Below, piece by piece: positions 26,978 to 33,817 of a stretch of 64,000 bases of DNA (the stretch's first letter is position 1; each line of letters opens with the position of its first letter). Location of the stretch: positions 868,001 to 932,000 of the forward strand of contig CAVPSQ010000004.1 of the NCBI GenBank assembly GCA_963708455.1. The letters are read 5' to 3'. The notes under the pieces were generated by a model. It ran no database searches. It saw nothing but the letters and a program-made list of their open reading frames with translations, and was not told the DNA's origin. This DNA is from CAIMUS01 sp963708455 (GTDB taxonomy: Bacteria > Pseudomonadota > Gammaproteobacteria > Competibacterales > Competibacteraceae). Position numbers and translations under genes: made by a program.

Positions 26978-27033
26978 ATTCCTGACTTTCTCCTTCCCGG
27001 AATGAACAATTAAATCTTACCTGTAAAGATTAG

Positions 27034-27540
27034 TCATTGTACAATTACACCAACTTCAATAACATCATAACCTACAATTCCCGATTGCTTGCTACCATTT
27101 TTGCCAGGAACAGAGCAAAGGAAGTGATAGTGATAATTACCTACAGCATATTGAAGGTTTGCAAACTCAAGCGTTTGAACGCTGGAACTAGGTGAGGCTT
27201 TTTTGGTGAAAACTTTTATGGTATTACCCTTAGTTCCCCGGACATTAAGCGCACAGGAAAGGCTGGTTTTTGACAAGTTTTGAACATAAATAGAACCTGT
27301 GAATATGATTCCACTAATGAATAAACGAGTTATGGGGCAATCCCACTGTCGCGTTGAACTACCTGTGTTATACAGGCCTCCATTTTTAATATTGTAATTG
27401 TAAGAACTACTCAAAGGAAGGCATTCAGAACCTGAATAAGAAGAATTTGTTCCCGCGGTTTTAGCATTCTGAGCGAAAGCCGGCAGTCCCGTGAGCGAAA
27501 CGATAGACATTATAACCAATGATATCAGTTGAGTTTTCAT
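27034..27540 (-). CDS. Secreted hypothetical protein
   Basis: A 168-residue protein with a clear signal peptide (MKTQLISLVIMSIVSL to AFA, cleavage about 23). The mature part is Ser/Asn/Tyr-rich and contains paired cysteines (SECLPL, QWDCPI, SLSCAL, HFLCSV), suggesting a disulfide-bonded beta-rich exported domain. Base composition is much more AT-rich than the surrounding genes, suggesting recent acquisition. No homologue is recognised. Confidence 0.65.
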   Translation of the reverse strand: MKTQLISLVIMSIVSLTGLPAFAQNAKTAGTNSSYSGSECLPLSSSYNYNIKNGGLYNTGSSTRQWDCPITRLFISGIIFTGSIYVQNLSKTSLSCALNVRGTKGNTIKVFTKKASPSSSVQTLEFANLQYAVGNYHYHFLCSVPGKNGSKQSGIVGYDVIEVGVIVQ

Positions 27541-27758
27541 ACTTTCCTCCGAAACAAAGTGATTTTGCCTTCACATAAGGGCTAATAAGAAAGCCCGGAA
27601 TATAGAAAAAATCCCTTAATGCTCTTAAAAACATCTTTCCTTGTAAAAGTTTGACCACAATTATAGTAAACATTTTAATAAATGTCAATATAGAAATCCA
27701 GTGATCTGGCGGGTCTATTCACCTGTCCAGGATAGGAGAGTGGCGGGCAGGTGCCGTT

Positions 27759-28550
27759 TCAGACGGCCGCCGCCCACCTGCTCCGGCGCGGAGCAGCACA
27801 CTGCACTATCACACGGTTAGCCCTGTGACTTGATGCCTTCCGCCGTTCGCGCCGCCGCTTGGCCAATAAATTCAATACTTCCACGCCCATCGAGAAGGCA
27901 ATAGCAAAATAGAGATAGCCTCTGGGAATGTGGAAGTGCAGACCGTCGGCAATGAGCGCCACCCCCACCAGAATAAGGAAGCTCAGCGCCAGCATCTTCA
28001 CGGAAACATGGGTATTGATGAATTTGCTCAAGGGCTCGGCGGAGAAAATCATGATGCCGATAGCGATAACGATCGCCGCCGCCATCACCGGCAGGTGCTG
28101 GGACATCCCCACGGCGGTGATCACGCTGTCCAGCGAAAACACGATATCCAGGATGGCGATCTGGACGATCACCGACAGATAGCTGGTCGGTTTGGTTTCG
28201 CGTATTTCCTCCTCCACACCTTCGACGGTGGCATGAATTTCCGTGGTTCCCTTGGCCAACAGGAACAGACCTCCACCCAGCAGAACCAGATCCCGCAGGG
28301 AAACCGCATGTTCGAAAATGCTGAATAAGGGCTGGGCCACGTTCGCCAGCCAGGCGATGCTGGCCAGCAGCAGCAGGCGGGTGATCACCGCCAGCGCCAG
28401 ACCGGAACGGCGGGCAGGAGCCTGTTGTTCCAACGGCAGGCGGTTGGACAGAATGGAAATGAACAGCAGATTATCGATGCCCAGGACGATTTCCAGCACG
28501 GTCAAGGTGATCAGGCTGGCCCAGATTTCAGGATCAAACAGAAAGGCCAT
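27759..28550 (-). CDS. TerC-family integral membrane protein
   Basis: A 263-residue membrane protein of the TerC superfamily (YgdQ/YoaE-like). It has acidic residues within helices, as in VLEIVLGIDNLLFISIL and IAILDIVFSLDSVITAVG. Members act as manganese or other metal exporters, or help metalate exoenzymes. The last ~30 residues are an Arg-rich tail not typical of the family. It begins at 28550 and is monocistronic. Confidence 0.9.
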   Translation of the reverse strand: MAFLFDPEIWASLITLTVLEIVLGIDNLLFISILSNRLPLEQQAPARRSGLALAVITRLLLLASIAWLANVAQPLFSIFEHAVSLRDLVLLGGGLFLLAKGTTEIHATVEGVEEEIRETKPTSYLSVIVQIAILDIVFSLDSVITAVGMSQHLPVMAAAIVIAIGIMIFSAEPLSKFINTHVSVKMLALSFLILVGVALIADGLHFHIPRGYLYFAIAFSMGVEVLNLLAKRRRERRKASSHRANRVIVQCAAPRRSRWAAAV

Positions 28551-28762
28551 CGCGGCGATGCTCCGGAGTTAAGGATTGTTCTTGTCAGCGCCGCCAGCGC
28601 GGCGCCGTTGTCGGTCCGGATAATCATGGCGCTTTTGCCGGCCGGCGGCAATACAGCAATGATGACAGGAATGAGGAAATCGGCGGGCACAGACATCGCC
28701 CGCCGCGAGTGGCGTGTGCGTGGATTGGATGCCGACGCCGCAATCCATCGGCTCCGTGCAGC

Positions 28763-29254
28763 TTATTGCCGGGAGCGCCGCCCCATCTTGGGACGCTTAG
28801 CGAAGAACTGATCCAGCGTTTTCTTCTGGGTATCGTCGAGGACGCCGTAGAGATTTTTAGCAGCGTCCGCAACCGGTTGCATGCTATCGGCGCCCTGCCT
28901 CATGTTTTGCGCCATCTGGTTGAAATGTTCGGGAGTCGTGCCGCCCGCCTCCATTCCCTGCCAGTGACTGCGCATGGATTGATGCCAGGTGTTCTGCGCA
29001 TCGACGAATGCCTGCCAGGCGCCGCGCTGGTCGGACCGCAGGTTGAGCTGCTGTTCAAGCTGCTGCATGCGTTGCTTGTGGCGCTGCTGCATCATTTCCA
29101 ATCGTTGCTGTGGGTTGCCCTGCATCATCGGTCCGCCGCCCGGCCCCCAGCCGTAGCCGCCGCCGGGACCGGGTCCCGGTTGTGCGACCGCCGCAGCCGT
29201 GGTCAGTCCCAGCGCAGTGATAATAGCAAGCGTGTGTTTAGCTACCGTATTCAT
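28763..29254 (-). CDS. Spy/CpxP-like periplasmic protein (LTXXQ type)
   Basis: A 163-residue secreted protein: signal peptide to about residue 25, a Gly/Pro/Met-rich segment (GPGPGGGYGWGPGGG), then a helical region with repeated Gln/Met motifs (RLEMMQQRHKQRM) and a second helix pair ending LDDTQKKTLDQFF. This architecture matches the LTXXQ/Spy/CpxP envelope-stress chaperone and metal-sensor family. It is divergent from a two-component system, with matching operator repeats between them, so it is probably in that regulon. Confidence 0.82.
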   Translation of the reverse strand: MNTVAKHTLAIITALGLTTAAAVAQPGPGPGGGYGWGPGGGPMMQGNPQQRLEMMQQRHKQRMQQLEQQLNLRSDQRGAWQAFVDAQNTWHQSMRSHWQGMEAGGTTPEHFNQMAQNMRQGADSMQPVADAAKNLYGVLDDTQKKTLDQFFAKRPKMGRRSRQ

Positions 29255-29318
29255 AACATCAGTGCTCCTGTGTAAGTGGCTACTTCGAATTTCACGTCTA
29301 CTATTGGACAGCGGCCAT

Positions 29319-29365
29319 GTAACAGGTAAATTGCAGGCAGGTGCTTTTTTGTAACGGTATGTAAC
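29319..29365. promoter_or_regulatory. Direct-repeat operator (CpxR/RstA-like GTAAC boxes)
   Basis: GTAAC occurs at 29351-29355 and again at 29361-29365, exactly 10 bp apart. This is the spacing of OmpR-family boxes such as CpxR (GTAAA-N5-GTAA). The reverse complement TACATACCGTTACA is close to the RstA box. A further GTAAC lies at 29319-29323. It sits between the divergent Spy-like gene and the response regulator gene. Confidence 0.55.
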
Positions 29366-29418
29366 AACGGCCTTGCAGCGGGTGGCGGGTTCGGATGTGA
29401 TGTAAGGTGTAGTCGGGC

Positions 29419-30129
29419 ATGAGCGATCATATTCTGGTGGTGGATGACGATGTCGAGTTGCGGGCGCTGCTGGCCGACTATCTGGGCAGGAACGGCTTGC
29501 GGGTCAGCGCCGCAGCGGAGGGTCACGGGCTGTGGGCTGCGCTGGAGCGGGAGCCGGTGGATCTGATCATCCTCGATTTGATGTTGCCCGGTGACGATGG
29601 CCTGGTATTGTGCCGCAACCTGCGGGCGCGCTCGGATATTCCGGTGATCATACTCACGGCGCGAGGCGATGACACCGACCGCATTATCGGCCTGGAAATG
29701 GGCGCTGACGATTATCTGCCTAAGCCTTTCAATCCACGCGAACTGCTGGCCCGGATCAAGGTAGTGCTGCGGCGCAGCCGGCGGCAACCTGGCGAGCCCG
29801 ATGAAATCCGCCACTTTCATTTCGCCGGCTGGATCCTGGATGTCAACGCCCGCCACCTGGTGACGCCAGCAGGCGTGGTCACGCCGTTGAGCGGCGGCGA
29901 ATACCGGCTGCTGCGCATTCTGCTGGAACATCCGAACCGGGTACTGAATCGCGATCAATTGCTGGATTTGACCCAAGGTCGCGAGGCGACGCCTTTCGAC
30001 CGCAGCATCGACGTGCAGATCAGCCGGTTGCGCCGGCGGCTGGGAGACGATCCGCGCGAGCCTGCCCTCATCAAGACGGTGCGCAACGAGGGCTATCTGT
30101 TGGCGGTTGCAGTGCGGCGGGAAGCCTGA
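29419..30129 (+). CDS. OmpR-family response regulator
   Basis: A 236-residue regulator: a receiver (1-120; Asp in LIILDLMLPGDDG, Lys in YLPKPFNPREL) and a winged-helix DNA-binding domain (about 140-230) ending LIKTVRNEGYLLAV. It overlaps the sensor gene by one base (TGATG). It likely binds the GTAAC repeats just upstream and controls itself and the Spy-like gene; this is inferred from position. Confidence 0.95.
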   Translation: MSDHILVVDDDVELRALLADYLGRNGLRVSAAAEGHGLWAALEREPVDLIILDLMLPGDDGLVLCRNLRARSDIPVIILTARGDDTDRIIGLEMGADDYLPKPFNPRELLARIKVVLRRSRRQPGEPDEIRHFHFAGWILDVNARHLVTPAGVVTPLSGGEYRLLRILLEHPNRVLNRDQLLDLTQGREATPFDRSIDVQISRLRRRLGDDPREPALIKTVRNEGYLLAVAVRREA

Positions 30130-31502
30130 TGCGCTGGTTGCCGCAGTCGTTGTTCGGGCGCCTGCTGGCACTGCTGCTGGCCGGCCTGATTCTGGCCCAG
30201 GCGCTGAGCGCGGCGATCCTGCTGTACGACCGAGGTCAGACCGCTTATCGGGCGATAGGTGGCAACGTCGCCGAGCGCATCGCCGCGCTGGTCAGGCTGC
30301 TGGACGATATGCCGCAGTCGGAGCGCCACCGGCTGACGAAGGCGCTCAATATTCCCCCTAACCGTATCAGCCTGGATCTGCCCTGGCGCGATGCCGGAGA
30401 AGATGACAGCGGTCAGATCCCCCTGTTGATGGTGGTGCTGCGCCGCCATCTGCCACCTGATCGGCCGGTGCGCGTGGAGATCGAGGAGGATTACGACCCG
30501 TTGCCCGGACCGCCTCCCGGACCGCCGTATCGACATGGCTATTACGCCCGTTTCCTCGGCCTCAAGGGGGTGCTGGTGCAGGTGCAGTTACGGGACGGTC
30601 AGGTGGCGAGCTTCAGCCAGCGGCTGCCGGAAGAGGTGTTCGACTGGCCCTATACCCTGTTGCTGATCCTGCTGGTGGTGCTGGTTTCAGTCGGCGTATC
30701 AGCAGCACTGGCGGTGCGTTGGCTGACCCGCCCGCTGACCCTGCTGGCGCAGGCGGCGATAGATCTGGGCAGGGATATTCACCGTCCGCCGCTGCCGGAA
30801 ACCGGGCCGATGGAGGTGCGGCGGGCGGCCCGCGCCTTCAATACCATGCAGACCCGATTGATCCGCTACATTCAGGATCGCAGCCGGGTGCTGGCGGCCG
30901 TCTCGCACGATCTGAAGACCCCGCTGACCCGCCTGCGGTTACGCGCCGAACTGCTGGAAGAGCGCCCACTGCGGGACAAATTCGAGGCCGATTTGGATGA
31001 GATGGAAGCGATGGTGCAGGCCACTCTGGATTACATGCGCGGCACGGAATCCAAAGAGCCGCTGGCGCTGGTGGACATCGATGCGCTGCTGGACAGCCTG
31101 CAGGAGGATGCCCACGCCGCCGGCGGCGCGGTCAGCATCCAGGGGAAGGCGCAGGCGCCGTACTCGGTCCGGCCACTGGCCTTGAAGCGCTGCCTGAGCA
31201 ATCTGCTGAACAATGCGCTTGCTTATGGCGGGCGCGCTGCGATCCAGGTAGAGGATAGCGCCGCTGCGCTGGTCATCATGGTGGCCGATGAGGGACCGGG
31301 CATTCCGGCAACGGAACTGGAAAAAGTGTTCGAACCGTTTTACCGGCTGGAAGGCTCGCGCAGCCGGCAATCCGGCGGGACGGGTCTGGGACTGGGCATC
31401 GCCCGCAATATCGCCCGAGCGCATGGCGGGGAGTTGACGCTGCGCAACCGTTTGCAGGGCGGTCTGGAGGCGGTGTTGGAATTGCCGCGTTGCTGCTGTT
31501 GA
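30129..31502 (+). CDS. EnvZ/CpxA-type sensor histidine kinase
   Basis: A 457-residue kinase. It has an N-terminal membrane helix (about 5-30) and a periplasmic region with a Pro-rich stretch (PGPPPGPPYRHGYY). A second helix lies at about 177-200, followed by a HAMP domain, an H-box AVSHDLKTPLTRLRLR (about 258-273) and the ATPase boxes NLLNNALAYG, VADEGPGIP and GGTGLGLGIARNI. It forms a pair with the preceding regulator. The Pro/His-rich periplasmic loop could bind a metal; that is an inference. Confidence 0.94.
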   Translation: MRWLPQSLFGRLLALLLAGLILAQALSAAILLYDRGQTAYRAIGGNVAERIAALVRLLDDMPQSERHRLTKALNIPPNRISLDLPWRDAGEDDSGQIPLLMVVLRRHLPPDRPVRVEIEEDYDPLPGPPPGPPYRHGYYARFLGLKGVLVQVQLRDGQVASFSQRLPEEVFDWPYTLLLILLVVLVSVGVSAALAVRWLTRPLTLLAQAAIDLGRDIHRPPLPETGPMEVRRAARAFNTMQTRLIRYIQDRSRVLAAVSHDLKTPLTRLRLRAELLEERPLRDKFEADLDEMEAMVQATLDYMRGTESKEPLALVDIDALLDSLQEDAHAAGGAVSIQGKAQAPYSVRPLALKRCLSNLLNNALAYGGRAAIQVEDSAAALVIMVADEGPGIPATELEKVFEPFYRLEGSRSRQSGGTGLGLGIARNIARAHGGELTLRNRLQGGLEAVLELPRCCC

Positions 31503-31550
31503 GGGACAGTCCACGTGCCTACCCTCCGGCAATGGCCGTTTGCGCCACCC

Positions 31551-31579
31551 TTGAAATACCCGCACTTGCCTGTTACTAT
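31551..31579 (+). promoter_or_regulatory. Sigma-70 promoter of the initiator tRNA
   Basis: TTGAAA (31551-31556), a 17-bp spacer, TACTAT (31574-31579), then a GC-rich discriminator GCGCGTC typical of stable-RNA promoters under stringent control. The tRNA begins 12 bp after the -10. Confidence 0.75.
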
Positions 31580-31588
31580 GCGCGTCTC

Positions 31589-31668
<80 letters not shown>

Positions 31669-31687
31669 CTTATGCAGCACCAACCAG

Positions 31688-31708
31688 GCCCAGCAGTGGG
31701 CTTTTTTT
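31688..31708 (+). terminator. Hairpin with T-run after the initiator tRNA
   Basis: GCCCA (31688-31692), loop GCAG, TGGGC (31697-31701), followed by seven T. It is a short terminator-like structure; read-through into rimP is expected, as in E. coli metY. Confidence 0.7.
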
Positions 31709-31775
31709 ATAGGCGGCGACGCCGACCCTGGCGTCACCTGTTGTTTACGCCGCGTTGCAGCCTGGATTTGCTGAG

Positions 31776-31794
31776 AGTGGGCCATAGGCCCACT
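31776..31794 (+). terminator. Hairpin immediately upstream of rimP
   Basis: AGTGGGCC, loop ATA, GGCCCACT, then TTTCGTTT. An eight-bp perfect stem about 20 bp before the rimP ATG; it could attenuate transcription or affect rimP translation. Confidence 0.5.
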
Positions 31795-31814
31795 TTTCGT
31801 TTGTGATGGTCCCT

Positions 31815-32270
31815 ATGCGCCACACTGTCGCCAAACTACAGGAACTTCTGGGTCCCGTGGTGACCGCCATGGGCTACGAACTGCTGGGGGTGGAGTTGCA
31901 TCCGCGCCCAGGCGGCGCGCTGCTGCGCGTCTATATCGACAAGGAAGACGGAGTCGATCTGGACGACTGCCAGCGGGTGAGTCATCAACTGAGCGGCATA
32001 CTGGATGTCGAGGATCCGATTTCAGGCCGTTATACGCTTGAAGTGTCCTCTCCCGGCCTGGACCGGCCGTTGTTCACGGCGCAGCATTTCGCCCGCTTCA
32101 CCGGGCATCAGGTGCGCGTGCATCTGGCGGCACCGTTGCACGGCAGAAAAACACTGACCGCCCGTTTGCGCGGTATGCGGGATAATTGCGTGGTGCTCGA
32201 ACACGAGGGCCAGGAACTGCTGGCGCCTTTGACGGAGGTAGTGAAGGCGCGGCTGATTCCCGAATTCTGA
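31815..32270 (+). CDS. rimP: Ribosome maturation factor RimP
   Basis: About 151 residues from the ATG at 31815 (MRHTVAKLQELLGPVV); ATG 31806 and GTG 31803 are in-frame alternatives. It contains GYELLGVEL, the acidic YIDKEDGVDLDDCQRVSHQL segment and VSSPGLDRPL, all typical of RimP, which assists 30S maturation. It starts the rimP-nusA-infB-rbfA-truB operon. Confidence 0.95.
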   Translation: MRHTVAKLQELLGPVVTAMGYELLGVELHPRPGGALLRVYIDKEDGVDLDDCQRVSHQLSGILDVEDPISGRYTLEVSSPGLDRPLFTAQHFARFTGHQVRVHLAAPLHGRKTLTARLRGMRDNCVVLEHEGQELLAPLTEVVKARLIPEF

Positions 32271-32296
32271 TTGGGAACAGGTTAGGTGCAAGCGAG

Positions 32297-33799
32297 ATGA
32301 GTAAAGAAATTCTATTGGTAGTGGATGCCGTTTCCAATGAAAAAGGCGTCAGCAAGGAAGTGATCTTCGAGGCCATCGAGGCGGCGCTGGCGTTGGCGGC
32401 CAAGAAACGCTTCGAGGACGACGCAGACGTGCAGGTCAAGATCGACCGCCGTAACGGCGACTATCATACCTTGCGCTGCTGGCAGGTGGTGGAGAATGAA
32501 GCGGCCGTAACGGCACCCGCGCGCCAGTTGCCACTGAATCAAGCGCGCGTGCTGCAACCTGAGGTCGACGTTGGCGGGCAGCTCGAACAGGCACTGGAAA
32601 GCACGCCGTTCGGCCGCATTGCCGCCCAGACCGCCAAACAAGTGATCGTGCAGAAAGTACGCGAGGCGGAACGGGCCCAGGTGGTCGATGCGTTTCTGCA
32701 GCGCAAGGGGGAACTGATCAACGGGGTCATCAAACGAATAGAGCGCGGCAATGTTTGCCTGGACGTGGGCGGCAACGTGGAAGCCCTGATTCCTCGCGAC
32801 GAGGTGATTCCGCGCGAACAGTTGCGGATCGGCGACCGGCTGCGTGGTTATCTGCAAGATGTTCGCTCCGAGCCGCGTGGACCGCAGTTGTTCATCAGCC
32901 GCACGGCTCCGGAATTTCTGCTGGCCCTGTTCAAATTGGAAGTGCCGGAAGTCGGCCGCGGTCTGATCGAACTGAAAGGGGCGGCGCGCGATCCGGGTTC
33001 GCGCGCCAAAATCGCTGTCCGCAGCCGCGACCCCCGCATCGATCCGGTGGGCGCCTGCGTCGGCATGCATGGCTCACGGGTGCAGAGCATTTCCAGGGAA
33101 CTGGCCGACGAGCGTATCGATATCGTGCTGTGGGACGAGAATTCGGCGCAGTTCGTGATCAATGCCATGTCGCCGGCCGAAGTCATCTCTATCGTGGTGG
33201 ACGAGGACTCCCACAGCATGGATATCGCCGTGGCCGAAGACCGGCTGGCCCAGGCCATCGGCCGCGGCGGTCAGAACGTCCAGTTGGCCAGCGCCCTGAC
33301 GGGCTGGCAGCTGAACGTATTGACCGAAGTGCAGGCAAAAGCCAAAAGCGGTCAGGAGCAGGAGACCCTCAAGCTGCTCTTCATGGAGCAGTTGGACGTG
33401 GATGGCGATATTGCCGATATTCTGGTGCATGAGGGCTTTTCCAGTGTTGAGGAAGTGGCCTATGTGCCTGTCCAGGAAATTCTGGAGTTGCCGGAATTTG
33501 ATGCGGATCTGGTTGAAGAACTGCGGCGGCGCGCGCGCGACGCCCTGCTGGTGCGCGCCATCGCCGCCGAAGAAAAGATGGGTAACGTCGAACCCGCCGC
33601 AGACCTGCTGCAGTTGGAAGGCATGGATGACGAACTGGCCTATGTGCTCGCCGGCAAGGGGATTGCCACGACGCAGGATCTGGCCGAACTGGCCGTGGAC
33701 GATCTCACGGAGCTGGCGGATCTGGATGAAGAGCGCGCCGCCCGCCTGATCATGGCGGCGCGGGCGCCCTGGTTTTTGCAAGAGCAGCAGCAAGGCTGA
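32297..33799 (+). CDS. nusA: Transcription termination/antitermination protein NusA
   Basis: 500 residues from the ATG at 32297 (MSKEILLVVDAVSNEKGVS); the longer frame upstream overlaps rimP and is not used. N-terminal RNA polymerase-binding domain, S1 domain (KGELINGVIKRIERGNV), two KH domains (GACVGMHGSRVQSI, AIGRGGQNVQLAS), and two C-terminal acidic repeats with helix-hairpin-helix-like segments. It modulates pausing, termination and antitermination. Confidence 0.97.
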   Translation: MSKEILLVVDAVSNEKGVSKEVIFEAIEAALALAAKKRFEDDADVQVKIDRRNGDYHTLRCWQVVENEAAVTAPARQLPLNQARVLQPEVDVGGQLEQALESTPFGRIAAQTAKQVIVQKVREAERAQVVDAFLQRKGELINGVIKRIERGNVCLDVGGNVEALIPRDEVIPREQLRIGDRLRGYLQDVRSEPRGPQLFISRTAPEFLLALFKLEVPEVGRGLIELKGAARDPGSRAKIAVRSRDPRIDPVGACVGMHGSRVQSISRELADERIDIVLWDENSAQFVINAMSPAEVISIVVDEDSHSMDIAVAEDRLAQAIGRGGQNVQLASALTGWQLNVLTEVQAKAKSGQEQETLKLLFMEQLDVDGDIADILVHEGFSSVEEVAYVPVQEILELPEFDADLVEELRRRARDALLVRAIAAEEKMGNVEPAADLLQLEGMDDELAYVLAGKGIATTQDLAELAVDDLTELADLDEERAARLIMAARAPWFLQEQQQG

Positions 33800-33817
33800 A
33801 CCGTCGTGGAGCGAATA

